Assembly (NCBI GenBank): GCA_016342495.1
Contig: JAEIOG010000055.1
Coordinates: forward strand, 1 to 33,724
From: Phycisphaerae bacterium
GTDB lineage: Bacteria; Planctomycetota; Phycisphaerae; Sedimentisphaerales; SM23-30
Direction of reading: 5' to 3'
DNA: 33,724 nucleotides
Made by a program: the position numbers and the translations under genes. The notes under the pieces are model-generated. The model saw nothing but the letters and a program-made list of their open reading frames with translations. It was not told where the DNA came from and made no database searches. Shown piece after piece: positions 24,009 through 33,371 of this stretch; the first letter of the stretch is position 1, and each line of letters starts with the position of its first letter.

Positions 24009-25813
24009 TATATTTTTCTTATTACCATGCCACAGGTTTTACAATTAAATTCTAATTTAAATTTATTACATTCATAATCTATCAAAATCAAAGGCTCATT
24101 TTGGCCTTTTACAGAGCACAAACCCAATTGATGACGAATACAATATTTTGTCGTCATTACAATTTTGTCATCAAAATCCATACCAGCTTCTGCAGCTGGG
24201 GATATTTCCTGAACGCCATGCCGAATATAAAAATCCCTGGCTTTGGCGTTTAATACATTGCCATGATAATCCAAAATCTTTTGCGGATAGGGGATATTAT
24301 TAGGTTTAATTTCGACTTGAGTTATTGGCCGATTATCCTGACGGACAATTAGCATCTGCTCAACTAAATCCCGCCGCAGTTGATTCAAAACTGAAACCGC
24401 GAAAAAATAATCGCCTTGCAATTCATTTTTTATATCGCTACAGGTAAAAATAGAATTACCCATTTTTGTTAGCTGACTGACAATATTCCGCTGAGCCGAC
24501 CGGCCATTGCGAGCCGGCTCTTTTTGTGTTTTCAATTCCACTATGGCTATATTAGAATCACAATCAACAGCTTCAAGAGCGATGCCATCTGCCGTATCAT
24601 AAACCCGCAGCTTCAAATTAATCCTGCGGTCCGCTGGCGTACCTTCCAGCTTACTGATGAACTTATGATTATAATTACGAAAAATCTCCACCCCTTTGGT
24701 TAGATAATCCATCTTTTGCGGAAATATTTTCCCGCCCTCAACAGAATTAACCACAGTTCCCTGCAACTTCTTACTGGAATCAAAAAAACAAAGGCCATCG
24801 GCATTACTCAAATCATTATCTCTATCCAACATAAAATACTGTTGGCCTATTTCACTTACCACACCAACAAATTCCCCCATAGCCTTAGGCGTGTCAATAG
24901 AACCCAGTTTATGCTTTTTACTATCAATATTATAATTTGTGAACGAGCGATTGAAAGTTTTCGCCGGGTCAGGTTCAAAGCCCAGCTGAACATTACCCGA
25001 TGAGGCATGGGTCATATTCCTTTCGGGCAATAACTCATCCAGCAGTTCCCGATAATACCCCACAACATTAGCAACATAAGCATCATTCTTCAATCGTCCT
25101 TCGATCTTAAATGAATTTACTCCAATATCCAGCAAATCGGCCAAATGCTCCGAAAGATTCATATCTTTAATCGACAGCAAAAAACGATCCTGAACAATCG
25201 CTGTCCCATCTTCCTGATATAAACTATAAGGTTTCCGGCATGGCTGGGCACATTGACCTCGATTGCCGGACCGGCCACCCTGAGCATAGCTCATATAACA
25301 TTGACCGGAATAACCAACGCATAATGCACCATGTATAAAACATTCCAGCTCAACTGATGTGTGCTTGCGAATTTCTGCAATCTGGTCCAGAGAAAGCTCG
25401 CGGGCCAGAATGACCCGGCTAAACCCGACATCTTCCAGAAACTTCACCTTATCAACCGTACAATTATGCATCTGCGTGCTGGCGATCAAAGGCACCGGTG
25501 GCAAGTCCATTTCCAGCAAGGCCATATCCTGGACGATCAAGCCATCAATATCGCATTGGGACAAGCTGGCGATCAGATTTTGCGCCTGGGCCAGCTCACT
25601 ATCATACAATAGCGTATTAAGCACTACATACACTTTGGCATAAAACTGATGGGCAAATTCGATGACTTCCTGAATCTCTGAAATAGAATTAGATGCCGCC
25701 TGACGAGCCCCGAACTTCTGGGCCCCGATATAAACAGCATCGGCACCGCATCTAATAGCGGTTATGCCTGATTGGCTGTTTTGTGCTGGTGCTAATAGTT
25801 CGATTTTTTGCAT
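24008..25813 (-). CDS. U32-family peptidase (RNA hydroxylation factor type)
   Basis: The 601-residue protein matches the peptidase U32 family. Its E. coli members TrhP and RlhA are needed for hydroxylation of tRNA uridine-34 and 23S rRNA C2501. The N-terminal barrel begins ELLAPAQNSQSGITAIRCGADAVYIG. The conserved ECFIHGALC...GQCYMS and CAQPCRKPY segments give the cysteine set (158, 165, 172, 188, 192) thought to bind an iron-sulfur cluster. The long C-terminal region (about 290-540) resembles DUF3656, which makes it closer to RlhA than to TrhP. That subfamily choice is tentative. ATG has no clear Shine-Dalgarno site. It is coupled to the downstream YgjP-like gene by TAATG. Confidence 0.85.
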   Translation of the reverse strand: MQKIELLAPAQNSQSGITAIRCGADAVYIGAQKFGARQAASNSISEIQEVIEFAHQFYAKVYVVLNTLLYDSELAQAQNLIASLSQCDIDGLIVQDMALLEMDLPPVPLIASTQMHNCTVDKVKFLEDVGFSRVILARELSLDQIAEIRKHTSVELECFIHGALCVGYSGQCYMSYAQGGRSGNRGQCAQPCRKPYSLYQEDGTAIVQDRFLLSIKDMNLSEHLADLLDIGVNSFKIEGRLKNDAYVANVVGYYRELLDELLPERNMTHASSGNVQLGFEPDPAKTFNRSFTNYNIDSKKHKLGSIDTPKAMGEFVGVVSEIGQQYFMLDRDNDLSNADGLCFFDSSKKLQGTVVNSVEGGKIFPQKMDYLTKGVEIFRNYNHKFISKLEGTPADRRINLKLRVYDTADGIALEAVDCDSNIAIVELKTQKEPARNGRSAQRNIVSQLTKMGNSIFTCSDIKNELQGDYFFAVSVLNQLRRDLVEQMLIVRQDNRPITQVEIKPNNIPYPQKILDYHGNVLNAKARDFYIRHGVQEISPAAEAGMDFDDKIVMTTKYCIRHQLGLCSVKGQNEPLILIDYECNKFKLEFNCKTCGMVIRKI

Positions 25814-25895
25814 AAATTACTGCTAAATCATAAGGTTTTATAATGTATGTCTTAGCATAAACATGAAAAACCAGATCACGTTTTTGCAATGCGGA

Positions 25896-25901
25896 ATTAT
25901 A
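25896..25901 (-). promoter_or_regulatory. Extended -10 box upstream of the U32 gene
   Basis: On the minus strand TGC-TATAAT (box at 25901-25896) is an extended -10 with no good -35. It lies 83 bases before the U32 start, in the only gap available for that promoter. Confidence 0.4.
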
Positions 25902-25943
25902 GCATAAATTACTCAAACGCCCAGCATAAATTTAACTTCTATT

Positions 25944-27506
25944 TTACATTTTGCGAGTATAGCCCTGACTCTTAGCTTGTTCTAGAATTGCTGATAATTC
26001 CATTACCTTCTCAGGTCGCTTGAGCCAAAGATTTTCTTTCTCTTGCAGGTCATTTGCCAAATTATAAAGCTGCCCCTTGGGCCCGTCAGCGGTTGGCTTA
26101 ATTGACGATGGGCTGGAAAAACCGCCAGAACCCAGGCCCGCTATCAGCTTCCAGTTGCCTTTGCGAACCGCAAACATCCCATTGCCCGAATGATGGATAA
26201 TCGAATCCCTTATGGGCTGATCATATTTTTCACCAAGCAATACCGGTAAAATATTAAAACTATCCTCAGCGGCATTATCCGGCAAGTCAAAACCCACAAT
26301 GTCCGCCGTCGTTGCCATGAAATCGGCCAGGCAAATCACTTCGTCTGATTCCTTGCCAGCTCCAATTTTCCCCGGCCAGCGCGCAATAAATGGTACCCGA
26401 TGCCCACCTTCCCACGCATCAGATTTCATTCCCCGCCAATGAGCCGATGGGAAATGACCAAACTTATTCACTGAACCGGTCGGGCCACTATCATTGGTTC
26501 CATCACGGCCTGGGGATCCATTATCACTAGTAAATATCACTAAGGTATTATCTTCGATACCGTTTTTCTTGAGCTGCTGAATAATCCGGCCCATGCAGTG
26601 ATCTACTTCATGGACAAAATCACCATAGCGACCAGCTTGCGACTTGCCCTGAAATTCCGCGGTAGGTGCAATCGGGGTATGCGGGGCTGTCAAAGTAAAA
26701 AACAAAAAGAATGGTTTATCCGGTGTTTGACTTACCTGCTTATCGATATAGTCTACCGCCTTATCTGTTATCGTTGGCATAACATTTTCCAGCTTCCAGT
26801 CCGGCAGCATCGCCCCGGCATGACCAAACATATTATTGGGCTTTATCGCTGTTGGCATGCCAAGGGTCCGGTCATTTTCAATAAAGCAATAAGGCGGAAA
26901 ATTCGGCACATCATCGCCAAAATAATAATCAAAGCCATGGGCCAGGGGGCCATCGGCGATAGCCTTGGAATAATCTATCTTTGTCCCCACCTGATTCCTT
27001 TTGGCATTATTCATCCATAATGGAATTTCCATGTCATCTTTAGTCGCCCAACTCCAGCCCAAATGCCATTTACCGATGCAAGCCGTATTGTAATTCAGGC
27101 CTTTGAGCATCTCAGCTACGGTCAATCTTTCCTTGCTGATTAAAGGTTTGTCCCAGGGCCACAGCACACTGCTTTTCAACCGGGTACGCCAGGCATAGCG
27201 ACCGGTAAGTATACCATAACGCGTCGGCGTACAAACCGAAGTAGGACTATGGGCATCGGTAAAACGCATACCCTGGCCGGCCAGGCAGTCAATATTTGGC
27301 GTCGGGATTTTTGAATCTTTATTATAGCATTGCGGGTCACCATAACCCAGATCATCAGCTAAGATAAAAACAATGTTTGGCCTTGCCGCTTTCTTTGGGC
27401 CAAAGGCATTGCATCTGGAACAACCCACTACTCCTGCCGCTATAGTCCATGCTCCGGCAGCCTTTAGAAATGATCTCCGACTCATATTTTCAACTGTTTT
27501 CATCAT
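25944..27506 (-). CDS. Tat-exported type I sulfatase (formylglycine-dependent)
   Basis: The 520-residue arylsulfatase-type enzyme hydrolyses sulfate esters, probably on polysaccharides or aromatic compounds. A twin-arginine signal, SRRSFLK (9-15), precedes a hydrophobic stretch ending in VVGC (Cys29). This could be a lipobox, making it a Tat-exported lipoprotein outside the cytoplasmic membrane. The catalytic Cys92 lies in the formylglycine signature CTPTR (92-96). Calcium-binding DDLGYGD (51-57), GKWHLG and TSDNG are also present. The second ATG (27503) has better spacing from AAAGGA. No formylglycine-generating enzyme is in the window. A terminator lies only 11 bases upstream of the start, so expression may depend on read-through. 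Confidence 0.92.
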   Translation of the reverse strand: MMKTVENMSRRSFLKAAGAWTIAAGVVGCSRCNAFGPKKAARPNIVFILADDLGYGDPQCYNKDSKIPTPNIDCLAGQGMRFTDAHSPTSVCTPTRYGILTGRYAWRTRLKSSVLWPWDKPLISKERLTVAEMLKGLNYNTACIGKWHLGWSWATKDDMEIPLWMNNAKRNQVGTKIDYSKAIADGPLAHGFDYYFGDDVPNFPPYCFIENDRTLGMPTAIKPNNMFGHAGAMLPDWKLENVMPTITDKAVDYIDKQVSQTPDKPFFLFFTLTAPHTPIAPTAEFQGKSQAGRYGDFVHEVDHCMGRIIQQLKKNGIEDNTLVIFTSDNGSPGRDGTNDSGPTGSVNKFGHFPSAHWRGMKSDAWEGGHRVPFIARWPGKIGAGKESDEVICLADFMATTADIVGFDLPDNAAEDSFNILPVLLGEKYDQPIRDSIIHHSGNGMFAVRKGNWKLIAGLGSGGFSSPSSIKPTADGPKGQLYNLANDLQEKENLWLKRPEKVMELSAILEQAKSQGYTRKM

Positions 27507-27517
27507 ATTTCCTTTAC

Positions 27518-27549
27518 AAAAAAAAATCCCCCGGATTACACCCAGAGGA
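27518..27549 (-). terminator. Terminator or attenuator immediately before the sulfatase
   Basis: On the minus strand TCCTCTGG (27549-27542) pairs with CCGGGGGA (27534-27527), including two G-U pairs and a 7-base loop, followed by nine T residues. It lies 27 bases after the Met-rich gene and 11 bases before the sulfatase ATG. It either ends the upstream transcript or modulates read-through into the sulfatase. Confidence 0.7.
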
Positions 27550-27575
27550 CTTATTAAATTCTCAGCTACAAACTT

Positions 27576-29417
27576 CTATTCTCCAATATAAAGTTTTTTG
27601 TTCTTGCGACTGTTCTTATACATTGGCCGTTTATCCAGACATTTCCGTATCAACTCTTTAGCTTTGTCGGCTTCTGCTGAATCGGGGTATTTTTCCAGTA
27701 CCTTATCACACCAATCCATCGCGATATTAAATGATAAAACTCTCATCTTGGTCTCTGCCATACTCAGCCACTGCGTAGCTTCATGGTTGGCAATCACCGC
27801 ATCTACATCATCAACTTCTTTTACTTTAACTTCTTTTTTGGTTTCTGTCGCTGTTACCGCCTGGCCACCCTTGACCGCCTGGGCAACCTTCGCCTGATCA
27901 GCTTCGCTCATATTCTGACCGGATGCCTTCATCATATTGCCCATCATTTCTAACATGCCGGTCGCAATCGCCTGTTCAGCGCCTGACATATCTAAGCCAC
28001 CACCGGCAAGGCTAATGCCTTGCGCTTCACGAGCCATGCAGTTAAAAGCTAACGCCCCACCGACAGGGCCAGCATAACAAATATCACCTTCAACACCAAC
28101 TAAAACCATTATTGGCGAAGCTGTCTGAAATTCCTTACCCAGGCTGTCAAAGAATGCCTTATTTTCTGTGGCATTTCTCATACAATTTATAAATGGCCAG
28201 CTTTGCTTGCTCAATACATCAACTACATCTCCCAGTTGTTGAACCTCATTACAATTAACCGCGACAAACTTGACACTACCCAGAATACCATGCTTTGCGG
28301 CCTGAACATACAATTCACGGAATTGATTGACATTGCCATCCAGATCTAAAACTGTTGGCTTGACAGCATTTGCCTTTACTTTAGCTCCACGATTATTAAA
28401 GCCCATGCCAGGCATGCCCATGCCCATCATGCTATTAGGGCCACCCTGAACTTTTGACTTAGGTGGCAAGGTCCACAATAACATCGCCAGCATATTGCCA
28501 TTACCAGGGTTATAATTAAAACGACAGCCATTCATATCAACAAGATTCATCATAGGAACCTTCAAACCCAGGCTTTCAACTGGCATATATCCAATCTGCA
28601 AATTTAATGCCGACTTGGTGGCAGCACCAAATCCACCAGGCATGCCCATTCCCATGCCACCGGGCATACCCATGCCAGGCATACCCATCCCCATATCCAT
28701 GCCACCGCGATTGTTATTACCGCGGGCATTTCTATCAGAAGCAGCACTGGAATCAATACCCTTGTAAGAATCCAGACTCAATTTTGCTTGCAATAGTGCA
28801 TCTGAACCGGCCTCAACACTGGCCTTTGCACGGACTAATTGACCTAAATAATCACCTAAATTTTTGTAATCCTTACGAATATAATAGAGATACACTAATG
28901 CGTCAGAGCCATTTTTGTCATAATTCGCTCTTTTCAATGAACTCTTGATAGAACTAATCTTTTTGTCTAAATCATCATCTTGACCGGCAAAATATGCCAT
29001 ATAGGCTTCCGCCAAATCAATGTTAACCTTAGCTACAGGGTCATTATTGATGACCTTCTGTTCGTCTCTGGTCAAACCAGTAACCATATCATTCACATAT
29101 GAAACAGTATTAGGATCGACGGATTTCCCTGACAAAACAGTTCTATCCAGAACTGATGCTAAAATATTCGCAGCTTTTTGGCTGGCCTGCTGGGCGGTCT
29201 GCTGAGGGTTCATATTATTGGGCCTGTTGCTCAAGCCACTTGCTTTGCTACTAGAGCCGCCTTGCAATTCATTGCTGATACCCTGAACTGCATTCCGCTC
29301 GTTTAATCCGCCAAACTGGCCATAAAGATTTTCAGTGGCTAGAGCAAATGTCAAAACAACTGCAAAAATAGCCCCACTCAACAAATTTACTGTTACAAGT
29401 CTTTGATAATTAAACAT
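27576..29417 (-). CDS. Secreted Met/Gly-rich protein with thioredoxin-like fold lacking CxxC
   Basis: I do not recognise this 613-residue protein as a named family. It has an N-terminal signal or anchor (hydrophobic 8-28), a helical region (about 70-220), then a Met-Gly-Pro tract (240-264). A segment resembling a TlpA/ResA-type thioredoxin fold follows (about 280-460): SLGLKVPMMNLVDMNG, then MLAMLLWTLPPKSK where LLFWATWCPPC would be, then a short insertion with a second Met-Gly-Pro tract (329-339). Later come VKFVAVNCNE and SPIMVLVGVEGDICYAGPVGG. The redox cysteines are therefore missing. The C-terminus (about 545-595) looks like a TPR pair. The gene has a strong promoter and a GGAGG site, and lies upstream of the sulfatase on the same strand. 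Confidence 0.7.
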   Translation of the reverse strand: MFNYQRLVTVNLLSGAIFAVVLTFALATENLYGQFGGLNERNAVQGISNELQGGSSSKASGLSNRPNNMNPQQTAQQASQKAANILASVLDRTVLSGKSVDPNTVSYVNDMVTGLTRDEQKVINNDPVAKVNIDLAEAYMAYFAGQDDDLDKKISSIKSSLKRANYDKNGSDALVYLYYIRKDYKNLGDYLGQLVRAKASVEAGSDALLQAKLSLDSYKGIDSSAASDRNARGNNNRGGMDMGMGMPGMGMPGGMGMGMPGGFGAATKSALNLQIGYMPVESLGLKVPMMNLVDMNGCRFNYNPGNGNMLAMLLWTLPPKSKVQGGPNSMMGMGMPGMGFNNRGAKVKANAVKPTVLDLDGNVNQFRELYVQAAKHGILGSVKFVAVNCNEVQQLGDVVDVLSKQSWPFINCMRNATENKAFFDSLGKEFQTASPIMVLVGVEGDICYAGPVGGALAFNCMAREAQGISLAGGGLDMSGAEQAIATGMLEMMGNMMKASGQNMSEADQAKVAQAVKGGQAVTATETKKEVKVKEVDDVDAVIANHEATQWLSMAETKMRVLSFNIAMDWCDKVLEKYPDSAEADKAKELIRKCLDKRPMYKNSRKNKKLYIGE

Positions 29418-29484
29418 TTATAATGCCTCCGGTAAGGTTATGTATCTTCCCCACTTATAGTCAATTTCTATCCGTTGCCTGCCT

Positions 29485-29513
29485 ATTATACCCCCTATTT
29501 AATCAAATTACAA
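29485..29513 (-). promoter_or_regulatory. Promoter of the Met-rich thioredoxin-like gene
   Basis: On the minus strand TTGTAA (29513-29508) is followed after 17 bases by a perfect TATAAT (29490-29485). The predicted leader is about 60 bases, ending in GGAGG eight bases before ATG. Confidence 0.75.
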
Positions 29514-29525
29514 CTCAACTTTATA

Positions 29526-29560
29526 CAAAAAAACCACCAAACATAATGTAAGGTGGTTTA
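29526..29560 (-). terminator. metK terminator
   Basis: AAACCACC (29531-29538) pairs with GGTGGTTT (29552-29559) across a 13-base loop. On the minus strand the stem runs into further T residues. It lies 45 bases after the metK stop and just before the promoter of the next gene. Confidence 0.85.
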
Positions 29561-29604
29561 TAATAATCTAATATGGTTTATTGCTTATAAGGCAAAAGTT
29601 TATA

Positions 29605-30789
29605 CTATTTAATACCAGCTTTCTTAGCCAGTGCTTCGGCACGGTCAGTTTTTTCCCAGGTAAAATTTTCACCCTTGCGGCCAAAATGACCGTGAGCTGC
29701 TGTGGCCTGATAAATCGGTCTCAACAAATTCAAATGTTTGATAATACCTGCCGGGGTCAATGGAAATTCTGTACGAACCAACTGAGTGATGGCATTATCA
29801 GGGATTTTGCCTGTCCCAAAGGTCTCTACCAAAACCGAAACCGGCTCGGCAACACCAATAGCATAAGCAAACTGCACTTCACAATGCGTCGCGATACCGG
29901 CGGCTACGATATTCTTGGCTACATAACGGGCCATATAGCAAGCCGAACGGTCAACTTTCGATGGATCCTTACCGCTAAAAGCACCGCCGCCATGACTACC
30001 CATGCCGCCATAAGTATCGACGATAATTTTTCTACCAGTCAAACCACAGTCGCCATGTGGGCCGCCAACCACAAATCTACCGGTAGGATTGACAAAAATC
30101 TTCATTTTATCATCAACCAGTCTCTTTGGCAGGATCGGGGTAATGACATGTTCAATGATATCTTTACGAATCTGGGCCTGGCTGACATCGGGGTCATGTT
30201 GAGCAGAAATAACTACGGTATCGATTCGTACCGGTTTTTTACCTTCGTATTCAACTGTAACCTGGCTTTTGGCATCAGGCCTGAGCCATTTGAGCTTTTT
30301 GCCACGAAGCTTAGCAAGTCTTTCGGTTAGACGATGGGAAAGGTGGATTGGCATAGGCATTAATTCAGGTGTGTCCTTACAGGCATAGCCAAACATCAAA
30401 CCCTGATCGCCAGCGCCCTGCTCTCTGCCTTTGTCAGCAGTAACACCCTGGCTGATATCGGGTGACTGAGTACCAATACTAACCAGCACGGCACAATATT
30501 CAGAATCAATTCCATATTCAGCGGAAGTATAGCCAATGTCTTTGAGTGTCTTGCGAACAACCATCGGGATATCAACATCAGCTTTGGTTGTTACTTCTCC
30601 AGCTACAACGACCATACCTGTTGTAATCAAAGTCTCACAAGCAACCCGACTTAGCGGATCTTGAGCCAGCATAGCATCCAAAATAGCATCAGAAATCTGG
30701 TCGGCTACCTTATCTGGATGCCCCATAGATACTGATTCACTGGTAAACAAATGACGTTCAACACAACTAACTTGTTTTTCTTTAGCCAC
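29605..30789 (-). CDS. metK: S-adenosylmethionine synthetase
   Basis: MetK makes SAM from ATP and methionine; SAM also feeds the radical SAM enzyme encoded at 10.1 kb. The 394-residue protein has GHPDK (23-27), the signature GAGDQG (125-130) and the phosphate-binding GGGAFSGKD (266-274), and its length is typical. The start is GTG at 30789, with AGGAG eight bases upstream. No SAM riboswitch of a class I can recognise lies in the leader. An AT-rich inverted repeat over a TATAAT box about 100 bases upstream may be its control point. It is monocistronic, with its own terminator. Confidence 0.96.
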   Translation of the reverse strand: MAKEKQVSCVERHLFTSESVSMGHPDKVADQISDAILDAMLAQDPLSRVACETLITTGMVVVAGEVTTKADVDIPMVVRKTLKDIGYTSAEYGIDSEYCAVLVSIGTQSPDISQGVTADKGREQGAGDQGLMFGYACKDTPELMPMPIHLSHRLTERLAKLRGKKLKWLRPDAKSQVTVEYEGKKPVRIDTVVISAQHDPDVSQAQIRKDIIEHVITPILPKRLVDDKMKIFVNPTGRFVVGGPHGDCGLTGRKIIVDTYGGMGSHGGGAFSGKDPSKVDRSACYMARYVAKNIVAAGIATHCEVQFAYAIGVAEPVSVLVETFGTGKIPDNAITQLVRTEFPLTPAGIIKHLNLLRPIYQATAAHGHFGRKGENFTWEKTDRAEALAKKAGIK

Positions 30790-30886
30790 TAAATATACTC
30801 CTAAATAATTAAATATTTATATTCTTCCTAAAAACACCCAGAGCCGTTTATCGATACGAATCAATACAACAGAGCTCTAGAAGCGT

Positions 30887-30905
30887 TATAATAACACTTA
30901 TTATA
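30887..30905. promoter_or_regulatory. Inverted repeat over a TATAAT box upstream of metK
   Basis: TATAATA (30887-30893) and TATTATA (30899-30905) form a 7-bp inverted repeat with a 5-base loop. On the minus strand one arm contains TATAAT. A TTGACC lies upstream, but with a 22-base spacer, which is too long for a normal promoter. It may be an operator or a leader hairpin. Confidence 0.35.
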
Positions 30906-31352
30906 GGCTCACTCAACCAGTAATATCGGTCAAAATCATACAATTACGCTTATTATTTACTTTTTTTGATCAAAAATACAAAAAAAAGGCTGTTATTCCC
31001 AATATTATAGTCAGTGCCAACGCCCCAACAATAATCCTATCCTCGTCCGGATAAAATCTGAATGCCAAGTCGCCAAACAATCAATTCCAGCAAAACAGTG
31101 TCGTTTTTTCGCAACATGTCGACACAAACATTTTAACTAAAACAATCAAAGCTTAGCTAAAATAATTTCAAGTCTAACCCAAGATTATATCTCCAAAAGT
31201 ATTGATTCACAATAACCAAACTGGTAAAATAATATCATCAGAGACCTATAAGCAAAGTATTCTTTTATTTATAAAACAAATATGCATAGCCTGCTACTAC
31301 TATGCCAACTAAGATGTGTTTATTTCTTAAACAAAGGAAAGGAAACGAGAAA
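30906..31352. other. Divergent region between metK and the PPC/dockerin gene
   Basis: About 450 AT-rich bases contain no supported gene. Promoters for the plus-strand secreted protein gene should lie in the right half, but none is clear. No riboswitch of a class I recognise was seen. The plus-strand gene has an upstream in-frame ATG (31302) that is rejected in favour of 31353. Confidence 0.4.
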
Positions 31353-33311
31353 ATGAGAAAGATTTTTTATACCCTGGCAATCTTATTTGCTACTCTGGCA
31401 GCCACAACCGTCAATGCCGCAACTGAAACTGAAGACAATAATATTCCAGCAGAAGCCAATGTCATCACAACCGATGGCACATTCTTCTCAGGGATTATTA
31501 CCGCCAGCGATGAAGACTGGTTCAAATTCACCCCGGTGGCAAACACTCTTTACCGCGTCACGCTCAATGGCGAAATCAACAAAGACTATAAAAATATGGA
31601 TATTTTCCAAATCGATGAATTTGAAAATCTTCATAAAACACTTGGCTTTTATTCCTATAGCAATAATGCAGAGGTCAGGACTTTTTTCATTGAAAAGGCC
31701 GATGATATTTATATCAAAATGTATAATTATCAGGGTGGCTACAGTTTCTATATCGAAACACTGGGAAACTTCCCAGTTGACGGGCACTCTAATGACCATG
31801 TCACAGCTTCAGCAATAACTGTCGACGCTACACCTACCAGTGCTACTTTGGACCACGATCCAGAGGGAACTGTTGATGTCGATTGGTTTGTATTTGAAAC
31901 CGAACCCCTGCATAAATATCAAATCAATCTCAAAAAAGCCGACAATACCGATGTTAATTGCCAGCTACACAATGCTGAAGGCACTTTACTTCGTGGTGGT
32001 AACAAAACTCATACCGTTACCAGTTGGTTTGGCGAACAATACAAAATCTATGTCTACGGCTATGCCCAATATCTTGGCACATATTATACCCTGGAAGTAG
32101 TCGACCTGGGCGTATTTCCTGATGATTATAACAATATTCCAGAAACCGCTACCACTATCCCGACTGATGGAACCTTTATCGAAGGTAAAATTCAATATTC
32201 CTCAGACATCGGCAGCGATGAAGACTGGTTCAAATTCACCCCAGTAGCCAACACTCTTTACCGCGTTACACTCAATGGCGAAATCTATAAAGACTACAAA
32301 AATATGGATATTTTCCAAATCGATGAATTTGATAATCTATATAAAACACTTGGTTTTTATTCCTATAGCAATGAAATACAAGTTAGAACTTTCTTTATCG
32401 AAAAAGCTGATGACCTTTACCTTAAACTATACAACTACAATGGTAATTACAGTTTTTATATAGAAGCCATCGGCAACTTCCCACCCGATAGCCACCAAGA
32501 CAATCATTCGGCGGCTTCAGCTATCACTGTCGATGCCGCACCAACTGAAGCGACACTAAACCATCGCCCCGACGGCACACTTGATGTTGACTGGTTTGTA
32601 TTTGACACCCAACCTTTGCATAAGTATCAAATCAATCTTAAAAAGGCCGACAACACCGATGTTAATTGCCAACTACACAATGCCGAAGGAACTTTACTGC
32701 GTGGCGGTAACAAAACCCATACCGTTGTCAGCTGGTTTGGCGAACAATACAAAATCTATGTTTATGGCTACCCGCAATACCTTGGCACACATTATACTCT
32801 GGAAGTAGTCGACCTGGGAGCGTTCCCAGATGACTATCCGAATACCCCAGCAACTGCTGTAAGCATCCCCAAAGATGGCACGGTGATCGAAGGTGAAATC
32901 CAATATTTAGCCGATATTAATGATGATGAAGACTGGTTCACTTTCACTGCACCGCTGGCAGGTGACTATCAATTTATGCTTAATGGAGAAGTGAACAAAG
33001 ATTATAAAAACATTAAGATTTACTGGCAGGACGAACTGGATGCCTTGAACCTGAAAAAAGAATTTTATGTTTACTCTAATGAAGTTAAAAATATTACTGT
33101 TAATTTGCCTGCAGGAACAATTTATGTCAAACTCTTTAACTATCTGGGTGGTTACTCATTCTCGGTTGTCTCACCGGAACCACGCTGTGGCGACCTGGAC
33201 CATCCATACCCAGCTGGTGATGCTAACTTTGACTGTTATGTCAACCTCGAAGACTTAGCTATCATGTCGGCCAACTGGCTCAGCTGCACTGCTCCGGAAT
33301 GTTCCGAATAG
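31353..33311 (+). CDS. Secreted protein of five PPC-like modules with C-terminal dockerin-like domain
   Basis: The start at 31353 is chosen (652 residues). AGGAAA lies eight bases upstream, and the protein then begins with a clean signal peptide, MRKIFYTLAILFATLAATTVNA. The mature protein is five beta-rich modules in A-B-A-B-A order. Each holds a D-x-DWF motif (SDEDWFKF, DVDWFVF, SDEDWFKF, DVDWFVF, DDEDWFTF), as in bacterial pre-peptidase C-terminal (PPC) domains. The first two A-B pairs are nearly identical even at DNA level; the last A is diverged. The C-terminus has one EF-hand-like loop, DANFDCYVNLED, and flanking cysteines, the dockerin-like ending seen in Phycisphaerae proteins. It has no catalytic domain, so it is probably a binding or scaffold protein. 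A terminator follows. Confidence 0.82.
   Translation: MRKIFYTLAILFATLAATTVNAATETEDNNIPAEANVITTDGTFFSGIITASDEDWFKFTPVANTLYRVTLNGEINKDYKNMDIFQIDEFENLHKTLGFYSYSNNAEVRTFFIEKADDIYIKMYNYQGGYSFYIETLGNFPVDGHSNDHVTASAITVDATPTSATLDHDPEGTVDVDWFVFETEPLHKYQINLKKADNTDVNCQLHNAEGTLLRGGNKTHTVTSWFGEQYKIYVYGYAQYLGTYYTLEVVDLGVFPDDYNNIPETATTIPTDGTFIEGKIQYSSDIGSDEDWFKFTPVANTLYRVTLNGEIYKDYKNMDIFQIDEFDNLYKTLGFYSYSNEIQVRTFFIEKADDLYLKLYNYNGNYSFYIEAIGNFPPDSHQDNHSAASAITVDAAPTEATLNHRPDGTLDVDWFVFDTQPLHKYQINLKKADNTDVNCQLHNAEGTLLRGGNKTHTVVSWFGEQYKIYVYGYPQYLGTHYTLEVVDLGAFPDDYPNTPATAVSIPKDGTVIEGEIQYLADINDDEDWFTFTAPLAGDYQFMLNGEVNKDYKNIKIYWQDELDALNLKKEFYVYSNEVKNITVNLPAGTIYVKLFNYLGGYSFSVVSPEPRCGDLDHPYPAGDANFDCYVNLEDLAIMSANWLSCTAPECSE
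31431..32831. repeat. Tandem A-B repeat of about 700 bases inside the PPC/dockerin gene
   Basis: The A-B unit starting at 31431 recurs at 32124 (693 bases later), and a third A begins near 32832. Long stretches, such as the run encoding KYQINLKKADNTDVNCQLHN, are the same in both B modules. This suggests recent duplication or gene conversion. Confidence 0.85.
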
Positions 33312-33327
33312 CGATCTCTATCTAAAA

Positions 33328-33367
33328 CCAAAAACCTCTGCCGACCAAAATCTGCAGAGGTTTTTTT
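33328..33367 (+). terminator. Terminator after the PPC/dockerin gene
   Basis: ACCTCTGC (33334-33341) pairs with GCAGAGGT (33354-33361) over 8 bp, extended by A-T pairs, and a T-rich run follows. It begins about 17 bases after the stop codon. The flanking A run means it could also serve the minus-strand LamG fragment. Confidence 0.9.
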
Positions 33368-33371
33368 ATTT

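Noticed and set aside
30790-30900. Possible SAM riboswitch in the metK leader
   Set aside because: The conserved core of the SAM classes I know was not found; only short AT-rich hairpins are visible.
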